This document shows, piece by piece, positions 21,198 to 30,422 of a stretch of DNA of 64,000 nucleotides. The position numbers and the translations under genes are program-made. The stretch's first letter is position 1; every line of letters starts with the position of its first letter. The notes beneath the pieces were generated by a model. It did no database searches, was not told the DNA's origin, and saw only the letters and a program-made list of their open reading frames with translations. Source of the stretch: Tetraselmis striata (lineage: Eukaryota > Chlorophyta > Chlorodendrophyceae > Chlorodendrales > Chlorodendraceae). The stretch spans positions 62,001 to 126,000 of the forward strand of contig VCJN01001123.1 in NCBI GenBank assembly GCA_006384855.1, given 5' to 3'.

Positions 21198-22109
21198 GTG
21201 ATATTCTCGTCCGTACGTCCGTGCGTTACCATGCCAGATGGAGAAGAACCCGTCGCCGAGCCGACGTTGGAGTCGCTGAACGCAGATATGAGGGCCCAGT
21301 CTTCATTACTGCGAGAGTTGGCTACAGTTGTGGCGCAATTGACGGCTCGTGATCGCGTTGTTGATGGGGAAGGGGCACATGGCTCCGGCTTCGGGCAGCG
21401 CTTCGCGGGACAGCCGACAGGCAGCGGGGGAGCCGCAGAGCGCCCCGACTTGCTAGAGCTAGCCCAGAGCGGCCGTGTCGGAGCAAAATCCGTGAGTGCC
21501 GAGGATGACTACCTCGCGGTGCCAGAGCTACTGCAGAGAGCAGAGTCTGGTTACGAGGCCGTTCGACCGGTCAGCCGAGTGCCTGGACTCTTCCCCCTGA
21601 GCACCGACCTAACGAACGAGTACCTCAAGCAGGACGACCGGCGTCTGCCGGCCCAGGAGGAGTACTTGTGGATGTCGTGTTTCGGGGCCCACATGGCCGC
21701 ACTTTTCGTGGCTCTCGACAAGCTGCTACCTTACGTCCCTGCCGCTAACCATGACTTCACCCCCTACCTCGCGAGAGCTCGGAATCACGCCGAGGCCATC
21801 GACAAGGCGTTTCGTTTTCGTTTGGCTTTCCTGCGGAGGCTAAATGAGATCAAGCGTGTGCACGGTGACCAAGGTGTTCTGGACGTGCAGCTGCGAGCCC
21901 AGCATTTTCAGCCTGCTTCGGAGCATCTGGGTTCCGCGATTTTTGGGGACCTCATGAAGGACTACGAGCGTCGTGTCTTCGAGGCGACCGTTGCCAGCAG
22001 CGCAAAGGCAACCGCTACTGCCCGAGTAGCGGTTGCAGCTGCAGGTCGCGGGCGTGGGCGAGGACGTGGCGGCGGGCGTGGACGTGGCCGTGAAGGTGAG
22101 CACGAGTGA
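21198..22109 (+). CDS. Element ORF1, Gag-like protein with Gly-Arg-rich tail
   Basis: A 303-codon frame. The likely start is ATG 21231 (MPDGEEP), because no stop or splice signal separates it from the 5' repeat; the frame is open from 21198. It has a short coiled-coil-like N-terminus, a helical middle without a recognised fold, and an Arg-Gly tail (GRGRGRGGGRGRG) of the kind that binds nucleic acid. By position it corresponds to ORF1/gag of tyrosine-recombinase retroelements; that role is inferred. The stop is a single TGA (22107-22109) followed in the same frame by the recombinase ORF, so readthrough would give a fusion of about 876 residues. Confidence 0.6.
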   Translation: MIFSSVRPCVTMPDGEEPVAEPTLESLNADMRAQSSLLRELATVVAQLTARDRVVDGEGAHGSGFGQRFAGQPTGSGGAAERPDLLELAQSGRVGAKSVSAEDDYLAVPELLQRAESGYEAVRPVSRVPGLFPLSTDLTNEYLKQDDRRLPAQEEYLWMSCFGAHMAALFVALDKLLPYVPAANHDFTPYLARARNHAEAIDKAFRFRLAFLRRLNEIKRVHGDQGVLDVQLRAQHFQPASEHLGSAIFGDLMKDYERRVFEATVASSAKATATARVAVAAAGRGRGRGRGGGRGRGREGEHE

Positions 22110-22145
22110 CGGTGTAGGGCGCCTTTCGTCGGAGCTGCTGGAGCT

Positions 22146-23858
22146 TTGCGAGGCCACCTTTCGGTGACCGCCGCAAGACGCACCCTTGCAGCGCAACGGC
22201 GAGATGAGCGCCCTGTGTCAGGACCTTACCCCCCCACCTTACAGACTTCCTTTAGACCTTCCTCGGTGCGGCGCTTCTTACAGCTACAGCCGAGTGCGGC
22301 TCAGCCATCCGCACACCTGCACATGGCGGCTCAACCAACCGCTTTTCTTACCACCCCATCTCTGCGTCCGTCGGTTGTTACACTACGTGTCACAACTGGT
22401 TCGCAACGACCAAGTTTCGCGCGTGTACGTTATGCACGGGACAGGCGCTACGAGCGCGAAGGGCGCGCGGGGCGGCCCTCTTACCTGAACCTAGCCCCGC
22501 AAACCCGTACTGAAGCTACTGCAAACCCGTCCAACAGCTACCGGCCAACCGCCGGGAACCTAACCGCTGCTGCCAAGTACTTTGCGAACAGTAGTCGTAC
22601 CGGTGGAACTCTGTCGGTAAAACGACGCACGTACGTAATTGACGAGCCCGCAGCTGTCGCGCCGTGGGCTGAGTCACTGCGATCCCGGTTGCAGGACGCG
22701 TTCGGCTCGGACGAGCTGGGCCAGCGAACGCTCGACCTGCTCTCCAGCTCCCTCAGCGCTCAGACACTCAAGAGCTACGCCGGCAGACTGTCTCAGTTCG
22801 CGGAGTTCTGCCACGACTCTGAAAACATCAGTCCGCTGGAGGCGACTACCGCTACTGTCGTTCGGTATGTTGCCTGGATTGGGGAGCGAGGGCACATCGC
22901 AGCTAAGTCGCTGCAACCCTACTTGTCTGCAATCAACACGTTCTTCGAGCTGCACAACCTCGTCCCAATCGCCAAGGACAGTCTGCACCTAACTTCAGCA
23001 AGGCGTGGGCTGATGCTGCGTCAGCGCCGGCTGGACGCTGCCCCTTTGCGTGTCCCTCTGCCTGCTGATGTAGCCTATCGCTTCGTCACAAAGGCCGAGC
23101 TAATTGTGTCTGCTCCTTACCCAGAGTACCACCTCGACTTCCGAGCTCTCTTGGCCTCGGTTGTCAACTTCATGTTCTTTGCTTGGGGCCTTACTGGCGT
23201 CTCCTGTCGAGTGCGAGATGTGCATGTCGACACCTACAACATCACCTTGCAAGTGTACCGCGAGAAGGGTCGCGCTGGCCGACGGGGGCCCGACGACCTG
23301 CGCGTACTTCTCCTTCCGGTGTCCGAGCACCCTCGAGTGGCACGTCTCTTGCACCACTTCATCGACAACGTCCAATCTGTCCCCCTGGTTATTGTTGGCT
23401 TGGCTGCATCAAACTTCTGGGCTGTCACTGCGGCCGAGCAGTCAAAACCTTGGACTGCGGCTACAATGACAGACTGGTTGTCTGCAGCCATCAATCTAGT
23501 CAACGCTGCCCCCCCTGCTGGCACTTCCTGGACTTCACACAGTCTTCGCAAGGGCGCAGCCTCTGCAGCGAATGCCATCGGAGTGCCATTGTCCCACATT
23601 CGCTACCAAGGCGGTTGGGCCACTAACTCTGACGTCGTTCTGGACTACATCGACCCCAACGTTCTTCCTTCACCTGGCGCATGGTTCTTCTTTGGACACA
23701 TCGCCCCCCTCCGCCACTTCCAAGTCCAACAGGACTCCGCAGCGGTGGCCTTCCCAGTGCCTCCTTCACGACTTGGCGCTACCTCTTCTCCGTCAATCCA
23801 CCGCTCTCTCCGTTCGCTCAAGACTGGCAAAACCAGACTCAACTTTGAAATGATCTAA
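22146..23858 (+). CDS. Tyrosine recombinase (phage-integrase family)
   Basis: Catalyses site-specific strand exchange through a tyrosine-DNA bond. The frame is open from about 22110 to TAA 23858; the first ATG is 22323 (MAAQPT), giving 511 residues. The N-terminal part is a low-complexity linker, followed by a SAM-like core-binding domain (TLKSYAGRLSQFAEFC, about 22765-22812). The catalytic domain shows the first Arg in GVSCRVRDV (near 23200), HSLRKGAASAANAIG (His-x-x-Arg, near 23540), GGWATNSD, and the nucleophile Tyr in DYIDPN (near 23645). All expected catalytic residues are visible. The stop codon lies inside the first bases of the right terminal repeat. Translation may depend on readthrough of the ORF1 TGA or on an internal start. 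Confidence 0.88.
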   Translation: MRGHLSVTAARRTLAAQRRDERPVSGPYPPTLQTSFRPSSVRRFLQLQPSAAQPSAHLHMAAQPTAFLTTPSLRPSVVTLRVTTGSQRPSFARVRYARDRRYEREGRAGRPSYLNLAPQTRTEATANPSNSYRPTAGNLTAAAKYFANSSRTGGTLSVKRRTYVIDEPAAVAPWAESLRSRLQDAFGSDELGQRTLDLLSSSLSAQTLKSYAGRLSQFAEFCHDSENISPLEATTATVVRYVAWIGERGHIAAKSLQPYLSAINTFFELHNLVPIAKDSLHLTSARRGLMLRQRRLDAAPLRVPLPADVAYRFVTKAELIVSAPYPEYHLDFRALLASVVNFMFFAWGLTGVSCRVRDVHVDTYNITLQVYREKGRAGRRGPDDLRVLLLPVSEHPRVARLLHHFIDNVQSVPLVIVGLAASNFWAVTAAEQSKPWTAATMTDWLSAAINLVNAAPPAGTSWTSHSLRKGAASAANAIGVPLSHIRYQGGWATNSDVVLDYIDPNVLPSPGAWFFFGHIAPLRHFQVQQDSAAVAFPVPPSRLGATSSPSIHRSLRSLKTGKTRLNFEMI

Positions 23859-24135
23859 ACTAGTTATGGGATTTCCCTCCTTGACCTAACCGCTTTTTAG
23901 CTACAAGTGCTGCTCAGTGGTACGGGAACTAGGCATCTGTTGTTGCGCCCTTTTCAGGTGCAGCGCGAGTAGACATAAAAGCAGCCAGAACAGCTGAGCC
24001 TGCCATCTTCCAGTTTTCGCTGCGTTCCACGCAGCGCCCCCCCTGACTCCGTTTTCCCTCCACGCTTTCGCTAAACCATCCTGCCAATTTCGGCTCTTGA
24101 CCGTGTAAAACAGCCTGCGCGACCTTTTTGGCATA
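23855..24135 (+). repeat. Right terminal repeat and tail of the recombinase element
   Basis: Repeats 20947-21114, then adds a 90-base tail (CTGACTCCGTTTTCCCTCC through GACCTTTTTGGCA) that is missing from the left end but present in the inverted copy at 48430-48785. Confidence 0.75.
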
Positions 24136-24582
24136 TGTGCTAGCGGCAAAATTCAAGATATATCAATATCTCAGAAGATCGCCATACTATTTACACGAGC
24201 GCGTCGGAGTATTTGTGCCTATGTATTTATGATATAAATTCATCCTCACAGTGTCCTTTCTCCTAGGACTAACTCCGCCTTGCCCGAATGGCTGTCTCGG
24301 CCCGCGTCTCGCAGCAGGCCACCTCCCCTTCCAGTATGTTGTCCCTCTAGACCTGCTTGAGGTCCTACGGGCGGGGCATGGTCGGCGTTGCAGCGGGTTG
24401 TAGCGTATATGGCCGCGCGCACCGGCGCCTCTGGCTGATCCCGACTCTGCATCCGCACCTTTACCATCGGAACACGTCAGCCGGTGCTCACCACTGGCGT
24501 CACCGTACCCGGCACATACTCCTTTTTGGAGTTGGTGCAGTTTGCCTTGCAGACAAGCAGCAACTGAGGGTGGCTTAGAATA
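24136..24582. other. Intergenic between two mobile elements
   Basis: No gene recognised. The segment lies between the recombinase element and the copia 3' LTR. Confidence 0.5.
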
Positions 24583-25035
24583 TGTTACAGTTCTCAGGGC
24601 TCAACAGAGCCCTTAGTACTATCAGCAGCTACACCTGCTGGCTATGGGCTCAACTGGGGATGCTAGCTGATGCACCTTGGCACTGCTGTAGTCTAGTATA
24701 TAAAGCATGTTGAGCCGCCATTTTGGCGGCTCCTGTCTCTAAACTACTGGCTGAGGTGGTGCCCAGAGTTGCATGACCATCTGAGGTCATTCTAGAGTGG
24801 GCATGTTCGCCTCATGCCTGCTGATGGCTCTCTAGGAACTAGGCTCCTGGTGGAGCTCTCAGCTCCTTAATATATTATGCCATGTATGTACTATACCTAA
24901 GTACTACTGCCAAATATCGGCGCAACACATGCAGCTCTCAGTGGGCAGTGCAGTCTGCCTAACACTGCAGCTGGTGGCCTTACAGTCAAATCAGTAGATC
25001 AGTAACCGACCAGTGTAATCTATTACTACTCAACA
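24583..25035 (-). repeat. 3' long terminal repeat of the copia element
   Basis: 453 bases starting TGTTGAGTAG and ending CTGTAACA on the minus strand, with the canonical TG...CA ends. It is directly preceded by the polypurine tract GAGGAGGGG. Its first 67 bases recur at 31946-31880. Confidence 0.8.
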
Positions 25036-26789
25036 CCCCTCCTCACTGGTTGCTGCAACTTGCACATCATTCATGACCTCAGCCCTGAGTGCCTCAAACT
25101 GAAGTCGCGGCAGTGCTTTGGTAAACATGTCTGCAAGCATCTCATGAGTGGGCACATAGTGGATGTGCACGGCACCTGCTTGATGGGCGTCGCGCACAAA
25201 GTGAAGTCGGATGTCCAAATGCTTGGTGCGCGCTGACGTCACATCCGTGCGTGGTGGCGATGACTATGCACGCCTGGTTGTCCTCACCGACGGGAGTGGG
25301 TGCTGTCTGCTGGAAGCCCAGTTCTTCTAACATTTGGCGCAGGAACACTGCCTCTTGCACTGTCATGCAGAGAGCGATGTACTCTGCCTCTGCTGTGGAC
25401 AGGGCCACTAGTGCCTGTAATTTCGACAGAAAGCTTATTGCTCCTCCGCAAAGGAAGAAAACGTAGCCGGTAGTAGACTTGCATTGACTGGGGTAGGTCG
25501 TCGGGAAGTTGGCGTCACTGTATCCATGTAGTGCCAGCTTGTCGTCGCCACCAAAGGTGATTCCACGGCTGTGTGTCCCCTTGAGGTACCTCAGACAGTG
25601 TCGTGCGTCCTCCATGTGTGCCTTGCTTGGTGGGGGTAGATATGAATCGGCACAGTCGGGCGACTGACTCAGCGATATCTGGCCGAGTGGCGATTGCGGC
25701 GTAGAGAAGAGCTCCCACAAGGCTGCGGTAGGTGCTGACCTCAGTCTCGGTGCACTGTTCGGACTCGCGGGGGTCGTTGGCCACACTGGGAACCTTGGTT
25801 GCACAGCACTGCTCCATTCCAAATCGAGCGACCAGGTCATGGATGTACTTTGACTGATGAATGGTGATGGTGCGTGCTGCTCGGTCTCGCTCAACCTTGA
25901 CTCCCAATAGCCATGAGCAACTGAACCACAGTAATGAGAGCTCATCATGTACGGGGCACTCGCCAGTCATCACCGCTGCTGCATAGGACTGAGTCTGCCA
26001 CGAACCATCATCTGGGTTGTACACTATGCGGTGTCTGTTGTGCACTCCTCGGGTGCCCTGTCGGGTACGCGTTGCTGCAGCTGGCGTTGGCGCGGTTGAT
26101 GAAGACGGTGCGGTCGCAGGTACAGTGCCGGATTGCAGTGGCTGGTTGGGGACGATCGGCGCGCGAATGACTGGTGTCGGGGGCAGTGGGGTGATAATAG
26201 GGGGCTGAGCTCCTGGCATAGGAGGAGGGGGAGTGATTTCTCTGCTCGGAGGCGGAGGTGTTGCTTCGCGAGGCGCTGTAGGCTCTGAGGAACTGGGCGC
26301 CGGGGGTAAGGTGCTGTCAGGAGTGTCACTGTGGTTGCTGTCGTCGCAGCCGCTGTCGCTGTCGCTGTTGCTGTGGATACGGTTGCAGCTCCGGGTAGAG
26401 CCCAGGCAAGAGGTAGCGGGTCGACTCACGGGCTGCGGTGGTGCGCATGTGGGGCAGCAGGGATTCGGGGCTTTTCTAGGGGCGGATGCCCCTCCTGAGG
26501 TGGACGCCCCTCCTGAGGTGGACGGCCATCCTGAGGCTGATGGTGGTCTCAACCCCTCTTGAGTGGCAGCATGCCACTCATATGGCACTTCAGTCGCCAC
26601 GGCGGGACCATGGGGCGTCTCATCGAAGGCGACGGACCGGCTGGCGATGACGGTGCGTGTGTCGGCCATGTAGACTAGCCACGCTGGGGAGTCGGGCGAG
26701 TAGGCAGGCAACGAAAATGCCCTTGCGGGGTGAGTGAGCGAGTTTGCGCCGATTCTCTCGGGGGGTGTGGACATAGGCTGGACATCCAA
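25036..26789 (-). pseudogene. Copia reverse transcriptase/RNase H region, internally deleted and frameshifted
   Basis: From about 26789 the frame has the low-complexity linker after integrase. Near 25930 it jumps from the start of the polymerase region (MTGECPVHDELSLL) straight to the post-catalytic segment LLGVKVERDRAARTITIHQ. The roughly 150-residue core holding the YVDD active site is missing. RNase H follows in other frames: YSDANFPTTY (Asp), STAEAEYIAL (Glu) and EDNQACI (Asp), then RTKHLDIRLHFVRDA and the terminal PTHEMLADMFTKALP. Frame changes fall near 25650 and 25240. The copy cannot make an active polymerase. Confidence 0.85.
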
Positions 26790-27504
26790 ACACTCGCAGG
26801 TAGGACAGGTCGGGCACGGCGCCCGTGATTTTCCGCAGTGGGATATCCGCGACGCCTTGCCGCATTGTGCGGTTGTGGATATGGACAGCGACCATCATAC
26901 CAAACTCCCAGTACGAGTCCGCGAAGGCGGCATGGGTAAGCATGCAGCGCGTCCAGGTATTGAGAGTGCGCCACGAGCGTTCAGAGAGGCCATTCTGGAA
27001 CTGGCTGTAGGGGGCTGCATATGTGCGACGCACTTGTAACTCGTCACAGGCGGCAATGTATGATGCGCTCCGGAACGCGGTGTCATTGTCAAGTCGCAGG
27101 GCTTGTACAGTGAATTCGAGGTTGACAACCATTATGTTGAAGGCGCGGAGACAGGTAACTGGCGCAAAGCAAGAGTGCACAAAGTACAGGCACGCCATGG
27201 ACGAGGCGTAGTCGAAGGCGCCACAGCAGTAGGTATTGCCTTGCAAAGATGGAGTACTGGTTTCCTAGAAGTCCCAGCCCACCAGTGAGAAGAAGACAGT
27301 GGGTTTATCGTGGCATCGGCGCGGCATCGGTGCAATAGTCGACTTGACCAGTGCACATGCCTCACATAACGGCAAGCTGATGTGCTGGAGGTGACCATAG
27401 CGCGGGACATCGTGGTCTGCCAAGGCGGCATCCATTGCACGCTCATGGAGATGACCGAGACGAGCGTGCCACAGCATCTTGATATGTTCCTTCGGCAAGC
27501 GCAC
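26620..27504 (-). pseudogene. Copia integrase region
   Basis: The His-Cys zinc region starts at about 27475 (LWHARLGHLHERAM...CEACALVK). The catalytic core follows in ORF 27246-26620, with Asp in LRLDNDTAF, Glu in NGLSERSWRTL and the copia signature YLRVFGCPAYVH. The first catalytic Asp region is blurred by a frame change at about 27265. It would join new cDNA to the genome if intact. Confidence 0.8.
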
Positions 27505-27549
27505 GGCCAGCAGGCCTGTGGAGCTAGACGTGTCGGCGGACAGCGATGA

Positions 27550-27945
27550 CTAAGCGGTAGTGATTGTTGTGTTCAGCACAAAGAGCTGACCATTGATCTC
27601 AATGGGGACAGATATAGCATCGGATAGCTGCATGGCATTGCGCTGAGCTGTCATCAGCACTTTGAAATCTGGGTTGGCTATCTCAGCGGCTCGCGCACTG
27701 AACAGCCGAAGTACACGTCCATTTGATTTCAATGCTAGGTCGGGGACGTTTAGGCAGTTGCGGACCATGGAAGACACAGAGCGTCCATCCTCAGTCTGCA
27801 CTACGGTAAGGTGGATTGTGCCCACACCCACTGCGTACGCGCCAAGCCCACTGATCCATCGTCGGGTTGTAGATCGGTAATCACCGGCGTTGGCGTAGTC
27901 TGCGAAGCAAGCGGCCATATGGGACGTGGCGCCGGTGTCGAACAC
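27550..27945 (-). pseudogene. Copia aspartic protease domain
   Basis: Begins with FDTGATSHM, the catalytic Asp motif of copia proteases, and continues as a compact domain of about 130 residues. An in-frame TAG lies one codon before VFDTGATSHM, separating it from the upstream polyprotein. Confidence 0.75.
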
Positions 27946-28053
27946 CTACTGGTCAGGAAAGGTGTGGATGCTGGGCAAGGCTGTTTCATCCTTCCATGAT
28001 GTCATGGAGATAGCGAGAGCCAACCAGCGAGCAACGTTGGCATCAATACACGC

Positions 28054-29185
28054 TCAAAGTGCACGACGTCGTAGGTCCTCATATATGCCAGCGAGGTTGA
28101 GCGTGGACTGATCGAAGCCCATGCTTTCGCAGCGGATGTCGCAGTCAGGTTCCGTCCAGATTCCATCGAGGAGCAGCATGTCGCGGCCCGGGGTTGGGCC
28201 GTGCATCCTATATGCCCGGGTTCCCTTGCGAGACATGAGTTTTGGAAGGACGCTGTCTTTCAGGTGCGGGGAATCCGCCCATGCAGGCGAGAAGTTGCCA
28301 CGGGTAAGCATGTCATCCACTATCACTGGTGGTCTCACACATCGCTGATAGTGTCGTCGCAGGTCAGCAAGGCTGTGAATGTTGGTCCAGAAAAGAGTGT
28401 CACGTCGTGCAGTGGGGCCCAGTTCGTGCGCTCGTGCAAGCATGGGCTGCCCAAGGGATGCGCGGATCTGTGGTGACCGAGCCGCGCCACTGACATTTTC
28501 AGCCACATAGTTGAGACCACGCGGCTGTTGGCGCTGGATCCCATAAATGATTCTGGTCGTCGCATAGAATGCATGTGCTCGGTCATCGCGCATGCCTAAA
28601 CCGAGCCCCGCAGCAGAGAACGGTTGACACGGTGGGGAGCTGACCACCATGTCGACAGATGGCAGAGATTGGAAGTCCTCAGCCGAGAGTTGGTTGACAT
28701 CTTGTGATGGGAGGCGATCAAACGCATTGTCCACGGCCGCACGTGGCAAGCTGTGAGACCATTTGCTTTGCAGAGTATGTAGCTCCGACTGAGCTGCTGT
28801 TGCGATTGCACGGTCGTTCTCTACTAGTGTCACCATACTGAAACGATGCCCTAATGAGCACAGCTCACCAAGGATGGCGAAAGTTGCTCCGCTGCAGAGG
28901 CCAACGTAGTGAATAGGCCGTGACTTGTTGAAGGCTGTGCTATCGGGTTTCAGGTGTTGAATCTCTGTGAGAGGGGCAATGCTGTCCTGGATGTCACGCT
29001 CTTGCTGTTGGTATGCAGCCCATGCTGATTGTTGGTCTGTAGCGTCAGTGCGGGTGCACCAATGCTGCGCGCGGCGGCGAGCTCGGCGGCGTTGACGCTG
29101 TGTGCGGCGTCGCCAACGTCGCTTGGCATCGCGGTCAATCAGCCCATTGTCATGGTGACGAGCTTCATCGTGATGTAATTCTGCG
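28054..29185 (-). CDS. C5-cytosine DNA methyltransferase carried inside the copia element
   Basis: Transfers a methyl group from S-adenosylmethionine to carbon 5 of cytosine. The minus-strand frame is open from about 29185 to the TGA at 28054 and is presumably part of a polyprotein. An Arg-rich leader is followed by motif I (HYVGLCSGATFAILGEL, about 28910-28860) and the acidic SAM contact VEND. Motif IV is SPPCQPFSAAG, with the catalytic Cys near 28629. Motif VI is VAENVSG, with the Glu near 28500. A motif VIII-like ARRDTLFWTN follows. The order I-IV-VI-VIII is the usual one, so it is not a rearranged plant DRM type. The C-terminal motif X is not evident, and the protein ends with RCESMGFDQSTLNLAG. 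This is the only long domain of the element without a visible stop. Confidence 0.85.
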
Positions 29186-30013
29186 AGGCAGCGCCGTTAG
29201 CGCACGCCTCAGGTAAGCACCTCCAGGAGAATCATCATCGTAGTCCGGACCACTGCTGTCATTGGTGGAGCCAAGAGCGAGAGACGGGATGTTTCCCTCG
29301 GTGTGCGCGGTGTGGGCAGAGCGCTCATGCTCATCCTCAGCAGAGTCATCTGGCGTGTCAGAGTTGGATTCGAGGCGAGGCGTGTCTCCATCACTGTCTG
29401 TTTGGATAGTGTAGGTATCGCTGACATGCATCAGGTTGCCTAGGCATGGAGTGCTGCGCAGCCGTCTGGGGTGCGTCGACAGTGGATACCGTGCCGGGCG
29501 CGGGATGTTCATGGCGGATGCCGAGCGCATCGAACCGCCCCTCGGCTGTCTCGCGAGCATGTGAGACCCATAGAAGTCGTAGTCCTGAGGTGTGCTCTGA
29601 AACGCTTCAACAGCCGTAACTGCAGCTGAGCTCTCCATCTGTTCTGTGTGGGACTGGCGAGCCATATGGGTCTTGTCCGGTTGAGCAGCCGTTTTGGGCA
29701 GGGGCTGGTGTCTGCCCCGCATGCGGCTGAAGGCCTGACACATATGGCGCTTGGTGCGACGGCCACTCGGCGGTAGGGCTGTTAGATGCGGCGATGCAGC
29801 TGGTACATGCTTGAGGTAACATTCGAACACATACTGATGTAGCCATTTGAGCTCCTCGTCACGGCGTTCCGAGGAGCTGAGGATTGCTGGCTCCGAAACC
29901 AACTCCTTGATTTCCATGACAGGTGTTGCGGCCACTTCCTCCATGGCGGCTTGTGTGGCCCGTTCTTCCACTGCGAGGGCATGCGCTCGCGCGAGTGTCT
30001 CACGCTGCCGCAC
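29165..30013 (-). CDS. Unknown copia-borne ORF between gag and the methyltransferase
   Basis: About 282 residues with no family I recognise. The N-terminal part is helical and charged (AVEERATQAAMEEVAA), the middle is Ser/Pro/Arg-rich, and the C-terminal part is strongly acidic (DSDGDTPRLESNSDTPDDSA). It stops in a frame one base away from the methyltransferase frame at about 29190, so a frameshift would be needed to join them. It may be the C-terminal part of gag or a domain gained along with the methyltransferase. Confidence 0.45.
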   Translation of the reverse strand: MRQRETLARAHALAVEERATQAAMEEVAATPVMEIKELVSEPAILSSSERRDEELKWLHQYVFECYLKHVPAASPHLTALPPSGRRTKRHMCQAFSRMRGRHQPLPKTAAQPDKTHMARQSHTEQMESSAAVTAVEAFQSTPQDYDFYGSHMLARQPRGGSMRSASAMNIPRPARYPLSTHPRRLRSTPCLGNLMHVSDTYTIQTDSDGDTPRLESNSDTPDDSAEDEHERSAHTAHTEGNIPSLALGSTNDSSGPDYDDDSPGGAYLRRALTALPRRITSR

Positions 30014-30422
30014 AAGGAGAGGCTCTTCGTCGGGGCCACCAAGGCCACGCCCTGCCTCCTGCCAATGCTTGGCACGGGTTGACTGTGGTCGTTGTCAGCG
30101 GAGTGGTTGCCGCACTTGTCGCGCTGATGCCGTGACGAGTATCGGCTGGCACCCACTGCCACATGCCTGCATCCCCTCCATGCGCGATGGGACTGCGCGC
30201 ATCAGGCATGGGCGCCGGACCTTTGCCCTTGGCACGCGCTGACAAGCGGCGTGCCACAGGAGGGCTTGAGCCCGCATATATGGGCTCGGGTGTGGGTGAG
30301 CGGGCAGGTGCAGAGATTATGAGCGGTCTGCTCTAGTCGACAAAGGTGAGAGTGCCAAACGGGCTCTGTGGCAGGGACACTGGGGAGCTGCGCATTAATT
30401 TGACACCGGAGCTATCAACCGA

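Larger units (their letters stand above)
20945..24135 (+). mobile_element. Tyrosine-recombinase mobile element with direct terminal repeats
   Basis: A repeat of about 165 bases beginning CTAAACTAGTT and ending TTCCACGCAGCG occurs at 20947-21114 and again at 23855-24035, in direct orientation around two ORFs. The right copy continues with a further 90-base tail ending in GACCTTTTTGGCA near 24132. A diverged copy of repeat plus tail lies inverted at 48430-48785. After the tail that copy repeats the last 25 bases of the recombinase gene. An A-ORFs-B-A-B order of this kind is typical of DIRS/Ngaro/PAT elements. Unlike those, no reverse transcriptase is visible here, so this may be a deletion derivative or a distinct transposon class. 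Confidence 0.7.

Noticed and set aside
21840-22196. Minus-strand ORF opposite the end of ORF1
   Set aside because: Antisense to the Gly-Arg tail coding sequence.
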